Source: Phaeobacter inhibens DSM 16374 (lineage in GTDB: Bacteria; Pseudomonadota; Alphaproteobacteria; Rhodobacterales; Rhodobacteraceae). From it: 64,000 bases of DNA. The stretch's first letter is position 1. Every line of letters begins with the position of its first letter. The translations under genes and the position numbers were made by a program. Below the pieces are notes generated by a model. The model was not told the DNA's origin. It did not search any database and saw only the letters and a program-made list of their open reading frames with translations. This document shows, piece after piece, positions 26,184 to 36,200 of this stretch. Where the stretch lies: positions 2,232,001 through 2,296,000 of the forward strand of contig NZ_KI421498.1 in NCBI RefSeq assembly GCF_000473105.1. Direction: 5' to 3'.

Positions 26184-26777
26184 TCATCGGGTGGAATTGC
26201 CACGACAGGGCCGATAGCCATATCCCCAACGCCAACTCAACCCACTGCAGGGCGCGCCGCCGAATCGCACGGCCGCGTAGATCGCTGCCGCCACTGGTGA
26301 CGCAAGATTGGCGATTGTGGGGTCTTTGGCGCTTAGATTTGTCTCTACGCAGCGGCGCAGAGCCTGATCCGCGACCAGCCGCGCACGTTGGCTAGCCACG
26401 GACAGTTCTACCGCTTCCGACACGGCTATATCCGCACCGCCAATCCCAGCCGCGTTGTGATATTTCCGGTCATGGGCAATGCAGCACACCTCAAATGGCG
26501 GTCCGCCATCAGCCCCAGACTTTCCGCTCATCTGCCGCCAGATCGCCGACAGACCACCGCTACACCCATCTGTGGTGAATGGCGCCGTCGCACCGCCAGC
26601 CGCTGCAACTTCCTGCATCAGCGCGCGATGCGCGGCGCGCTCCAGCCGCTCCCAATATCCGGTCGGCACATCCGTATCCGCGTCAGCAGCGCCCGCGGCA
26701 ATGCAGCAAAACAACGCAATGCCGCCCCATAAGGATAGCGCCACCCCGCGATCAGGTCTCAGACCCCTCGCCCTCAA
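26184..26777 (-). CDS. Secreted phospholipase A2-like protein
   Basis: About 197 residues with an N-terminal signal or anchor (LSLWGGIALFCCIAAGAADA). The central segment TTDGCSGGLSAIW, then PFEVCCIAHDRKYHNAAG, carries the phospholipase A2 catalytic pattern CCxxHD (His-Asp pair near residue 103). Six or more cysteines could form disulfides. The Ca-binding loop (YGxxCG) of animal enzymes is not obvious; DGCSGG may replace it. The substrate would be phospholipid in or outside the envelope. The start overlaps the DUF6173-like gene by 26 bases, so a later start is possible. Confidence 0.75.
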   Translation of the reverse strand: MRARGLRPDRGVALSLWGGIALFCCIAAGAADADTDVPTGYWERLERAAHRALMQEVAAAGGATAPFTTDGCSGGLSAIWRQMSGKSGADGGPPFEVCCIAHDRKYHNAAGIGGADIAVSEAVELSVASQRARLVADQALRRCVETNLSAKDPTIANLASPVAAAIYAAVRFGGAPCSGLSWRWGYGYRPCRGNSTR

Positions 26778-27216
26778 GATCAGAGACCAGACGAAAGCCG
26801 ATCCGATTGGCGGGTGCCGCCTCGTTGCGCTTGGGCAACGCCCGCAACATCACATTCAGCTGGCTGACGTGCTGCACCAGCTGCGTGCGCGCACCGCTGG
26901 AGTCGCTGCCATAATATGTGATCATATCGGGATCAAAATACCCCATGCCTTCAATCCGCATCACGCCCGCATCGCCACCGGCAAAGCCCATGGCCACCTC
27001 ATGCTCGCCGTCGAGCTGCTCCTCGAAGTTCTTGATATAGAGGATCAGCCGCTCATAGGCCCAGCGTGCAGCGCTTTTATCTGCAACCGGCTTTTGCAGC
27101 GGCTCAGGCAGCTTTTTGATGCCTGAGCAGGCATCAGGATCTGAATGGACCTCATGTACACAGGGCAGAATAGCGGCCTCGACGGCCTCGGCGCTTGTTG
27201 CGATCTCATCTGTCAT
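26752..27216 (-). CDS. Conserved protein, probably DUF6173 family
   Basis: 154 residues, no signal peptide or membrane helix. The conserved-looking core is AYERLILYIKNFEEQLDGE, EVAMGFAGGDAGVMRIEGM and QLVQHVSQLNVMLRALP. I recall this as the DUF6173 family common in Rhodobacteraceae. Function unknown. It sits between the metallo-hydrolase gene (25 bases upstream on the same strand) and the phospholipase-like gene. Confidence 0.8.
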   Translation of the reverse strand: MTDEIATSAEAVEAAILPCVHEVHSDPDACSGIKKLPEPLQKPVADKSAARWAYERLILYIKNFEEQLDGEHEVAMGFAGGDAGVMRIEGMGYFDPDMITYYGSDSSGARTQLVQHVSQLNVMLRALPKRNEAAPANRIGFRLVSDLEGEGSET

Positions 27217-27240
27217 GATCTCTCCCTTTCCAGGGGTCGA

Positions 27241-28278
27241 TCACCCCTTGCGCTGGTAGAGCCAGGCCCCGTCAGCCCGGCGGCTGCGGTCCACCTGACC
27301 CAGATGGTACAGATGATTTACATGGGCCACCGCCTCGACCAAAGCAAGCCCGTATTCCCCCCCTCCGATCTTGCGCTTGAACAGCGGCGCAAAGCACTCA
27401 GCCGCAGTCCGCGGCTCATCCAGGTGGTCAAGCAACCGCGCCAGCGCGCCGTGATGATTGTCGATCAGCTGCGCCATGCGATGCGGCAGGCCGAGGAATG
27501 GCAACTTATGCCCGCCCAAGGCCAGTTGATCAGCCCGTGTCAGTGGTGCCAGACGCTCGCAGGCCTCCAGCCACTCTGCCACCGGATCGGCCATCGGTTC
27601 CGTCGCATAAACGCCGATATTGGGGCTGATAGAGGACAGGATCTGATCGCCGGTGATCACCAGATTGTCATCACGGCTCCAGAAGGTTGCGTGCTCAGGC
27701 GCGTGACCATTGCCCATGTGGATGTCCCAGTCACGCCCACCCATGCGCAGCACATCGCCCTGTTTGATGCGGGTAAACCCAAGTGGCATGGGATAAACCG
27801 TATCGGAGAAATTGAATGGCCGCTCCGCCACCCGCGCGTCATAGATTGCCGGATCCATTCCGGCACTGCGATAAAACGCCAGTGTCTCCTCCGGCCAGCT
27901 CTCCTGCACGTCCAGTGTCAGCATACGTGCAAACAGCCAGGCTGTGCGCGTGGTCACCAGCTCCGCACCATGCTCCGACTGGAACCACCCCGCATTGCCG
28001 ATATGATCCGGGTGATGATGCGTCACGACCACCCGGCGAACCGGTTTGCCGCCCAAGGGTCCCGCCATCAGCTGCTCCCAGATCCGACGGGTCTTGTTCG
28101 ACGACATACCTGTGTCCACGACGGTCCAGCCATCGCCGTCATCCAGAGCATAGACGTTCACATGGTCCAGCTTCATCGGCAGTGGCAAGCGCATCCAGAG
28201 GACGCCCTCCGCCACCTCGATCGCCTCGCCCTGCGCGGGTGGCTCAGCCCATGGGCCGTCTGGGCGCGGACTGGTCAT
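27241..28278 (-). CDS. Metallo-beta-lactamase-fold hydrolase
   Basis: 345 residues. Metal motif VTHHHPDHIGNAGW (near residue 87), then His in GNGHAPEHATFW and Asp in VITGDQILSS complete the two-metal site. The C-terminal helical region (AVAHVNHLYHLGQ) resembles the winged-helix end of LACTB2-like hydrolases. The start overlaps the acyl-CoA dehydrogenase stop by four bases. Probably a thioesterase or lactonase-like hydrolase acting alongside acyl-CoA metabolism; the substrate is unknown. Confidence 0.9.
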   Translation of the reverse strand: MTSPRPDGPWAEPPAQGEAIEVAEGVLWMRLPLPMKLDHVNVYALDDGDGWTVVDTGMSSNKTRRIWEQLMAGPLGGKPVRRVVVTHHHPDHIGNAGWFQSEHGAELVTTRTAWLFARMLTLDVQESWPEETLAFYRSAGMDPAIYDARVAERPFNFSDTVYPMPLGFTRIKQGDVLRMGGRDWDIHMGNGHAPEHATFWSRDDNLVITGDQILSSISPNIGVYATEPMADPVAEWLEACERLAPLTRADQLALGGHKLPFLGLPHRMAQLIDNHHGALARLLDHLDEPRTAAECFAPLFKRKIGGGEYGLALVEAVAHVNHLYHLGQVDRSRRADGAWLYQRKG

Positions 28279-29981
28279 CCGTCGGCCAGCTCATCCAAAG
28301 TCAGCGCCCGCGCGCCCGCGCTCCCCGACTGCGCATGGGCCAGCAGTGCAGCGTGTTCCGGCAACATCCGGTTGATGTAGAAACGCGCCAGCTTCTCACG
28401 CGGGCCACCGATATCAGCCATCGCCGCCGCCAGGTGGTAGTGCCCGCCCAGAACCCGCGCAAACGCATGCAGGAACGGCACCGCCCCGGCGAAACGCTCG
28501 TCCATATCATCCTGTGCCGTCAGCCATTCGGTCGCCTCGCGCAGGGATTCGCAGGCCTGCCAGACCGCTTCGGCCATATTCGGATGGGTGGTGCGCGCGC
28601 GCTCGGCCTGTTCCTCGATCTCGTCGATCAAACGGTGCGCCATATCGCCACCGTCCATCATCTTGCGCCCCACCAGATCCATCGCCTGAATGCCGTTGGT
28701 GCCCTCGTAGATCGCCGTCACACGTACATCACGATAGAACTGCGCCGCGCCGGTTTCTTCAATGAATCCCATACCGCCGTGCACCTGCACACCGGTCTCA
28801 GAAACCCGCATCCCGGTTTCAGTGCCAAAGGCCTTGGCAATCGGCGTCAGGAAGGCAGCCCGCGCTGCCCACTCCTGCGTCGCGGTGGCCGTCTGCATAT
28901 CAATCGCCTGCGAACAGGCCAGAAGGATCGCGCGCGCAGCGAAGAGATCTGCCTTCATCTCCATCAGCATCCGGCGTACATCCGCATGATCAACGATGGT
29001 GCCAGACGCAGATTTTCCCTGCTTGCGCTCCAGCGCATAGGCCAGCGCCTTCTGATAAGCTGCTCCAGCAATGCCAACGCCCTGACCACCAACACCCAGA
29101 CGGGCATTGTTCATCATGGTGAACATCGCCGCCAGACCACCGCCCGGCTGACCAATCATCCAGCCGATCGCACCATCATATTGCATCACGCAGGTTGGTG
29201 AACCATGCAGACCCATCTTGTGTTCCAGGCTCACCACCTTCAGGTCGTTGGCTTTGCCGGGATTCCCATCAGCATCGGGCAGGTACTTGGGCACCAGAAA
29301 CAGGGAAATTCCCTTGGTTCCGGGTGCCGCATCAGGCAGGCGCGCCAGCACCAGATGGCAGATATTGCCCGCAAAATCATTGTCACCCCAGGAGATGTAA
29401 ATCTTCTGCCCACTGATCGCATAGGTACCGTCGTCCAACGGATCCGCCTTCGAGCTGAGCGCCCCCACGTCGGAGCCGGCCTGCGGCTCGGTCAGGTTCA
29501 TGGTGCCGGACCATTCACCGGAAATCAGCTTCGGCAGATAAAGCGACTTGATCTCATCGCTGGCGTGATGTTCCAGCGCCTCGATCTGACCCTGGCTCAT
29601 CAGCGGTGCCAGCTGCAGCGACAGACAGGCGCCCGACATCATTTCATTTACGGCGGTGGTCAGGGTCATCGGCAGCCCCATGCCGCCAAACGCCTCAGAG
29701 GCGCTCATGCCGATCCAGCCCCCCTCGGAGATCGCCTGCCACCCTTCGGCATAGCCCGGCGATGTGCGCAACACCCCGTTTTCAAGATGTGCCGGCTGGA
29801 GGTCCCCGCCCCGGTTCAAGGGCGCCATCACCTCATCACAGAATTTTCCGGCTTCGGTCAGAATCGCAGTCACGACATCGTCGCTCGCCTCGCTAAACCG
29901 GTCGGTTGCGGAAATATCGCTATAGCCAACGATGTGGTTCAGAAGAAACTGATACTCGGGAACGGGGGCGCGGAAGGTCAT
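28275..29981 (-). CDS. Acyl-CoA dehydrogenase, long (~570-residue) type
   Basis: A flavoprotein that oxidises acyl-CoA at C2-C3 and passes electrons to ETF. Motifs: MNLTEPQAGSDVGAL (near residue 160), GQKIYISWGDND, MMNNARLGVGGQGVGIAG, MRVSETGVQVHGGMGF, and the catalytic-Glu region TAIYEGTNGIQAMDLV (near 425), followed by the extra C-terminal domain of this subfamily. In roseobacters such proteins include DmdC (methylthiopropanoyl-CoA dehydrogenase), but paralogues are many and no other dmd gene is nearby. Four-base overlap with the hydrolase gene. Confidence 0.92.
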   Translation of the reverse strand: MTFRAPVPEYQFLLNHIVGYSDISATDRFSEASDDVVTAILTEAGKFCDEVMAPLNRGGDLQPAHLENGVLRTSPGYAEGWQAISEGGWIGMSASEAFGGMGLPMTLTTAVNEMMSGACLSLQLAPLMSQGQIEALEHHASDEIKSLYLPKLISGEWSGTMNLTEPQAGSDVGALSSKADPLDDGTYAISGQKIYISWGDNDFAGNICHLVLARLPDAAPGTKGISLFLVPKYLPDADGNPGKANDLKVVSLEHKMGLHGSPTCVMQYDGAIGWMIGQPGGGLAAMFTMMNNARLGVGGQGVGIAGAAYQKALAYALERKQGKSASGTIVDHADVRRMLMEMKADLFAARAILLACSQAIDMQTATATQEWAARAAFLTPIAKAFGTETGMRVSETGVQVHGGMGFIEETGAAQFYRDVRVTAIYEGTNGIQAMDLVGRKMMDGGDMAHRLIDEIEEQAERARTTHPNMAEAVWQACESLREATEWLTAQDDMDERFAGAVPFLHAFARVLGGHYHLAAAMADIGGPREKLARFYINRMLPEHAALLAHAQSGSAGARALTLDELADG

Positions 29982-30113
29982 GTCTGGCCTCTTTCAGAGA
30001 GAGCTGGTCGGGGCAGCCTTGGCATCATTGCCCCAAACCTTTATGTTGAACGTCTTGTCCGATTACCTAACCGGGCCCCTTATTCAAGCAACCAAAACGC
30101 CGCGTCACCAGCC

Positions 30114-31061
30114 ATGTCCAGCCCTACAACCCGCCTCCTGACCGCTCAGCCGCAGGAAATCAGCACCGCTGCGGACCTGTTGAAGGAAGGCCAGCTTGTC
30201 GCCTTTCCGACAGAAACCGTCTACGGACTGGGCGCCGACGCGCGCCAGACCAACGCGGTTGAGGCGCTTTATGCCGCCAAGGGACGCCCCAGCTTCAATC
30301 CGCTGATCGCGCATGTCCATTCGGTCGAAACAGCCCAGCGCCATGTGATCTGGTCTGATATCGCCGACACACTGGCGGAGGCCTTCTGGCCTGGCCCGCT
30401 GACGCTGGTCCTGCCGCTGCGTGAGGACCACGGTATCTCGCCTCTGGTCACCGCCGGGCTGAACACCCTCGGTATCCGTATTCCTGCCCATCCCGCCGCC
30501 CGCGCGCTGCTATCGGTGCTGGATGGCCCGGTTGCCGCGCCTTCGGCCAATCCATCGGGCAGGATCAGTCCGACAACCGCAGCCCATGTCATCGCCGGTC
30601 TCGGTGGGCGCATTGCTGCAGTTGTTGATGATGGCCCCTGCGGCGTTGGCGTGGAGTCAACAATCATCGGGCTGGCTACCGGCACCCCCCTGTTGCTGCG
30701 TCCCGGTGGACTCGCCACAGAAGAGATTGAAGCCGTTCTAGGCCACACCCTGCATTTGCGCGATGCCAGCGATCCGCTGACCGCGCCGGGTCAGCTGCTG
30801 TCGCACTATGCCCCCCGCGCCAGCGTCCGCCTGAACGTGACAACCCCGCAAGACGGCGAACTCTACCTTGGTTTTGGCGCCATGGAGTGTGATTTGAACC
30901 TCTCCGCCAGCGGCGACCTGCGCGAGGCGGCAGCGCAATTGTTTGGCCACCTGCACCGCCTCGACGCCAGAGCGCAGCCTATCGCAGTCGCCCCCATCCC
31001 GGACGCCGGGCTGGGCGTCGCCATCAACGACCGCCTGCGCCGCGCCGCAGCGCCGCGCTGA
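30114..31061 (+). CDS. tsaC: L-threonylcarbamoyladenylate synthase, Sua5 type
   Basis: Makes threonylcarbamoyl-AMP for the t6A modification of tRNA. 315 residues: a YrdC domain (residues 1-195, with LVAFPTETVYGLGADA, KGRPSFNPL and SANPSGRISPT) and a C-terminal Sua5 domain joined by the linker LLSHYAPRA. The long frame extends upstream without homology; ATG 30114 matches the family start. Convergent with the AlgH-family gene. Confidence 0.93.
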   Translation: MSSPTTRLLTAQPQEISTAADLLKEGQLVAFPTETVYGLGADARQTNAVEALYAAKGRPSFNPLIAHVHSVETAQRHVIWSDIADTLAEAFWPGPLTLVLPLREDHGISPLVTAGLNTLGIRIPAHPAARALLSVLDGPVAAPSANPSGRISPTTAAHVIAGLGGRIAAVVDDGPCGVGVESTIIGLATGTPLLLRPGGLATEEIEAVLGHTLHLRDASDPLTAPGQLLSHYAPRASVRLNVTTPQDGELYLGFGAMECDLNLSASGDLREAAAQLFGHLHRLDARAQPIAVAPIPDAGLGVAINDRLRRAAAPR

Positions 31062-31096
31062 TCGGCAGCCCCCAAACGTCAGCTTATCTTGATCGG

Positions 31097-31654
31097 TCAG
31101 GCGTGACCGGCACTGGTCGACAGGGTCAGCGGATCAACACCCAGCGACCGCAAGGCCGCCTCCCATTTGGTGGTATCATCCAGATCAAACACCAGCTCCG
31201 GTGTTGCCGGAGCGTTCAGCCAGCCATTATTGGCGATTTCCGTTTCCAACTGCCCCGGGCCCCAACCGGCATAACCCAGCATCACCATGACCTGTTCAGG
31301 CCCGCGCCCCATTGCGATGTCTTCCAATACATCCACGGTCGCAGTCATTGAAAACGCCTCTGCCACCCGCAGAGAACTGACGTTGGATTTATACTCAGGC
31401 GAATGCAGCACAAAGCCACGCTGCGTCTCAACCGGTCCACCGAAACGGACCGGCAGCGCTGCCTCCTCTGCACTGCGCGGTGTGATATCCAGTTGTTCCA
31501 GAAGGTTGGACAAATCGACACCCGCAGCGGGCTTGTTCACGATCAACCCCATTGCGCCATCGTCTTCATGTGAGCACAGCAAGATCAGCGAATGTTCAAA
31601 CCTCGGGTCACCGATGCCGGGCATCGCAATCAGCAGTTCGCCGGTAAGATCCAT
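31097..31654 (-). CDS. YqgE/AlgH-family protein
   Basis: 185 residues starting MDLTGELLIAMPGIGDPRFE, then HSLILLCSHEDDGAMGLIVNKP, GGPVETQRGFVLHS and MVMLGYAGWGPGQLETEI: the family's full set of blocks. The fold is known but the molecular function is not, although the Pseudomonas homologue affects alginate regulation. Stand-alone here, between Sua5 and the divergent DsbD-like gene. Confidence 0.93.
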   Translation of the reverse strand: MDLTGELLIAMPGIGDPRFEHSLILLCSHEDDGAMGLIVNKPAAGVDLSNLLEQLDITPRSAEEAALPVRFGGPVETQRGFVLHSPEYKSNVSSLRVAEAFSMTATVDVLEDIAMGRGPEQVMVMLGYAGWGPGQLETEIANNGWLNAPATPELVFDLDDTTKWEAALRSLGVDPLTLSTSAGHA

Positions 31655-31832
31655 ATGAAGCTGTCGTCCTTTTTGTAATTGCCGTCATCCGTAACGCGGC
31701 GACGGGCCTGCCCTCTCACAATGGCCACCCACAGCAAGAGGTTCAAGGCCAAGCCGTACCAAAGCGTCGGCTCGCTGGCGCTGACCGGAACGTGACTTGG
31801 CATTTCAGGCGGAATTGCGCATGTAATCTGGC

Positions 31833-32687
31833 ATGAAGACACATCCGTTTCTCTCTGCTCTCGCGACAGCTGTCAGATCACTGGCGAAGGGTCTTGGCAC
31901 ACCTCTTGTGCTGGGACTGCTAGCCTTGCCCACCAGCACATCAGCCGAGCAAATGTCCGACATCGTGCAGATTGAGGTGCTGGATGGTGGTGCGACCCGG
32001 CGCGGCACACATATGGGTGCATTGCGACTGACGCTCTCGGAGGGCTGGAAAACCTACTGGCGCGCACCCGGTGACGCCGGCATCCCACCCCGGTTCAGCT
32101 GGCGGGGATCGCGCAACGTCGGTGCGGTCGAAATCCGCTGGCCCACGCCCGAGGTTTTTCTGACCTCCGGATTTCGCACCATCGGCTACCATGACCAACT
32201 GGTGCTTCCGATTGAAATCACCCCCGCCAAACCGGGCCAGCCACTGCGACTGAAAGGCCGGATGGAGCTGGGCATCTGTAAAGATGTCTGCATCCCCTCC
32301 GAACTGCGCTTTGATCGCCCGCTAAAACCCAACAGCCGCCGCAATCCAGCGATTGTGGCAGCGCTGGCGGATCGTCCGTGGTCGGCCAAAGAAGCCGGCG
32401 TGCAGGCCGCAACCTGTGCGATCACACCCAGCCGCTACGGCATGGAACTCGTCGCCCGGATCACCATGCCCAGCGCAGGCGGAGATGAGATCGTGGTGGT
32501 TGAGCCCGGCCCGCCCACCTTGGTGACTACCGAGACGACAACCACCCGGCAGGGCCGCCACCTGACTGCTAAGACCGAGATCATCTCCGCTGAGGGTGGC
32601 CCCTTCGCCGTTGATCGCTCACAGATGCGGTTTACCGTGCTTGGGCGCAACCATGCGGTGGACATTCAAGGCTGCACCCGACACTAA
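31833..32687 (+). CDS. Stand-alone DsbD/ScsB N-terminal-domain protein
   Basis: 284 residues with a signal peptide (about residues 1-38, ending TSTSAEQ). The rest resembles the periplasmic alpha domain of DsbD/ScsB-type thiol reductases: LSEGWKTYWRAPGDAGIPP and the redox pair GICKDVCIPSEL (CxxxC, near residue 150). The membrane domain that normally supplies electrons is absent from this gene and from its neighbours. It may relay electrons to envelope thiols or act on copper-linked targets. No clear ribosome site precedes the ATG. Confidence 0.85.
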   Translation: MKTHPFLSALATAVRSLAKGLGTPLVLGLLALPTSTSAEQMSDIVQIEVLDGGATRRGTHMGALRLTLSEGWKTYWRAPGDAGIPPRFSWRGSRNVGAVEIRWPTPEVFLTSGFRTIGYHDQLVLPIEITPAKPGQPLRLKGRMELGICKDVCIPSELRFDRPLKPNSRRNPAIVAALADRPWSAKEAGVQAATCAITPSRYGMELVARITMPSAGGDEIVVVEPGPPTLVTTETTTTRQGRHLTAKTEIISAEGGPFAVDRSQMRFTVLGRNHAVDIQGCTRH

Positions 32688-32719
32688 TAAGGGGATTATC
32701 AGCCGGATCGGATCCAGCC

Positions 32720-33229
32720 ATGTCAAACGACGCAGCCGCCCCTGATAGCTCCGGTGGTCACAATCAGCCCCTGCGCCCGATCCTTGGCGCTCTCGCCGTG
32801 GTCTGCCAATCCAGCCAAAGCGGCGATCGGGTGATCCTCGTCCAGCGCAGATCGCCCCCGAATGCAGGCTGGTGGGGTTTCCCCGGCGGCCATGTTGAAC
32901 TGGGCGAAACTGCGATGCAGGCTGCCGCCCGTGAACTGCTTGAAGAAACCGGCGTCATCGCAACCCCGCGTGAAGTCCTGACTCATGTCGATGTCATGCT
33001 GCGCGATGAAGCCGGCGAGGTTCAACGACAGTATCTCTTAGTCGCTGTGCTCTGTGACTACGTCTCCGGTCAGCCAGCCCCGGATGATGATGCCCTACAG
33101 GCGCAATGGGTGCCGGTCGCCGATTTGACCAGTCGTTTTGGTGCCACCCCTGATCGTATGCTGATCGATCAGGTGGCGGAGGTTGCCGCCCTTGCCCAGA
33201 AACGGCAGCGTCGCGCAACGGGCGCCTGA
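32720..33229 (+). CDS. Nudix hydrolase
   Basis: 169 residues with the complete Nudix box GGHVELGETAMQAAARELLEETGV (Gx5Ex7REUxEExGU) near residues 57-80. It begins about 33 bases after the DsbD-like stop and may be cotranscribed. N-terminal RRSPPNAGWWGFPGG is typical of ADP-ribose or NADH pyrophosphatase relatives; the exact nucleotide is not determinable. Convergent with the RND permease. Confidence 0.92.
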   Translation: MSNDAAAPDSSGGHNQPLRPILGALAVVCQSSQSGDRVILVQRRSPPNAGWWGFPGGHVELGETAMQAAARELLEETGVIATPREVLTHVDVMLRDEAGEVQRQYLLVAVLCDYVSGQPAPDDDALQAQWVPVADLTSRFGATPDRMLIDQVAEVAALAQKRQRRATGA

Positions 33230-33266
33230 CCTTCATTTCGCCATTCGAACAAGTGGCAGCCGCTCA

Positions 33267-36200
33267 TCAGATAGCTGCGCGACGTCCCCCCAGTATCCGC
33301 GCTGTAACATAGGTCATCAGGCTCAGCAGCACCGCGCCGATCACGAACAGCAACAGGCCAGCGCGCAGTGGATCCATCTCCACCAGCTCCGGCGCGGCGG
33401 CTCTCAACACCGGATGCAGCGCCCCAACCGCCATCGCATAGCCAACAGTCAGCGCCAGCCACAGGATCTGCGCCGCACCAAGCCCCAGCGTCAGCCAACG
33501 CAGGTCACCAGCCCGCGACGACAGCCCCCGCCGCAGCGCTGCAAAGGGACGCGCCACATCCGCCTGCACCGCCACCAACGCGGGCACAACCAGCAGCACC
33601 AGGAACATGCCGAACCCAAGGCCATAGACCAGCGTGATCACTGTGGGTTTAAGAAACTGCGCTTGCTGCGAACCTTCATACATCAACGGAGCCAGCCCCA
33701 GAACGGTCGTCAGAGTCGTTAGCATCACCGGTCGCAATCGATCTGCAGCCCCATCAATGATCGACGGGATCAGCCCGCGCTCTTCTGCGTATTCGTCGAT
33801 GGTTGTCACCAATACGATCGAGTCGTTGATGATTATGCCTGTCATCCCCAAAAGGCCAACCACAGTGAACATCGACAGCGGCACCTCCCAGAGGTAGTGC
33901 CCCCAGATCGTCCCGACGAGCCCAAAAGGAATGATCGCCATAACCACCAAGGGCCGCGTCCAGCTGGCAAAGATCCATGCCAACACCAGATAAATCCCCG
34001 TCAGGCATAGGATCAATCCGGTTCTGGCGTCATTCAGAAATTCGTTTTCCTGCTCACTCAGCCCAGCCAATTGCCAATCCACCTGTCGCTCGCTGGCGAT
34101 CTTCGGCAGGATCTCTTCTTGCAGCGCTGTGACAATTGCCTGTGCCCGTGCCGGATCATCCTCTGAGATATCCCCGGTGACACTGATCACACGGACACCA
34201 TTTTCACGTCGCACGGTGGAAAACCCGGTACGCTGGGTCACCGACACGATATCGGCCAAGGGCAGATAGACCCCTGCCGGGCTGCGCATCAGCGTGCGCT
34301 CCAGGAAATCGGCGGTCAACTCACCCTCCGGCAGTTCGACCCGGATTGCGGCACTGCGCGGCCCATCCGGATAGGTTGCCGCCTCTATGCCGTTCAACCG
34401 TGCCCGCAAGGCCCGCCCCAGCGTCTCCACCGTGAATTCCAGCGCGCGCCCCTGCGGTGTCAGTTCGAGCACCAGCTCTTCCTTGTCATAGGCAAGATTG
34501 TCCTCAACCGCCGACACCTCCGGGTAGCGCAGGACAGCGGTTTTCAGATCCTCGGACGCTGCTTTCAGCACCTCGACAGCAGCGCCGCTGAACTGCACAT
34601 CCAATGCATCGCCACCTGGACCCGACCGCCAGCCTCTGAACGATACCGTCTCCGCGAGCGGGTGACGGCGCACACTGTCCTGCAGCTCCGCCACAAAGGC
34701 AAAGCTGGAGTATGGCCGCAGATCGGCATCAATCAGCTCAATCGAAATCCCCCCCAGAAGATCGCTGTCCTTGGCATCCACCCCGGCCAGACCACGCCCC
34801 GCATTACCGCCAATTTCGGCCATGACAAAATCAACCGGGTTGCGGCCATGCCGTGCCTCGTAGTCCTGTCCCAGCGCCTCTACCGCGCGCTGCATTTCCT
34901 GCATCATTGCAAGCGTATCCGCCCGCGTTGCCCCCTCAGCCATGGCAAAATTCCCGGTGACCGATCCGCGCTCCGGCGCGTTGAAAAACCGCCATTTGAC
35001 GTCGCCGCCGATGAACAGCGCCAGCTGGCTCGCCAGGATCACCGCAGCAGCGGCCAGCACCACGTAGCGGGCACGAACCACCAGCGCCATCAAAGGCCGG
35101 AACAGAGTGTCGCGCAGGCGGCGGAACCCCCGGTTTACCACACGGCTGGGCAGGTCATACCAATGCTCCTTGGCACTATGTGCCAGCGCATGGGCCAGAT
35201 GATTTGGCAGGATCAGGAAACATTCGATCAGCGATCCCAGAAGCACCGCAATCACCGTCAGAGGGATATCTCGGATCAACTCGCCAAACCGCCCACCAAT
35301 CGACACCAATCCGAAAAACGCGATAACCGTGGTCAATGTGGCTGCGAAAACCGGCATCGCCATGCGGCGCGCGGCGTTCTCTGCCGCGGCAACCGGGTGT
35401 TCGCCCAGACGCCGCGCACGGAAATCGGCGTGTTCCCCCACCACGATTGCGTCATCCACCACAATGCCAAGGGTGATGATCAGGCCAAACAGGCTGATCA
35501 TATTGATGGTCAGCCCCGCCATATACATCAGCGCAATGGCGGCAAACATTGCTGCCGGAATGCCTGCGGCCACCCAGAAGGCGATGCGCGCATTAAGAAA
35601 CAGGAACAGCAGCGCCAGCACCAGACCCAGACCCATCAGCCCATTATCGACCAGGATATCCAGACGCCCGGTGATCGCTTCGGCGCGGGTGCGGATCAGA
35701 TCCGCACTGACACCATCCGGCAGGCTGGCCTGCAAGGCCTCCACCACATCTTCGACCTGATGCTGAATATCGATGGCATCGCCCTGATCCGACCGGTCCA
35801 CCCGGATCGACATCGCAGGGTTGTCCCCGACAAAATAGGAGCGATTGCGATCCACGCCCTCGACCCGGATCGTAGCAACGTCACCAACCGTCAGGGCCGA
35901 CCCATCCGGATTGGTTCGCAACACGATGCCCGCCAGCTCCTCCGGCGTGCGTTTCTCACTGCCAGTGCGGATGCGCGCATTGGCGCCACTCACGTCACCA
36001 GCCGGATTGGCATCAACCTCCGCCGCAATCGCCGCCGCAATATCAGCCATTGCGATATCGTGGGCAATCAAGCTGGCAGAGGGCACTTCGACCATGGTTT
36101 GCGGAGCAGCAATGCCCCGGATCGTGGTGCGGGTGACACCCACCTCAAACAGGCGCACAACCAGCTCATCTGCAAACAGTCCCAACTGGCGCGGTGCGAT

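Noticed and set aside
31630-31842. Possible small leftward membrane protein before the AlgH-family gene
   Set aside because: It has one hydrophobic stretch (LWYGLALNLLLWVAIV) but no ribosome site and overlaps both neighbouring starts; support is too thin.
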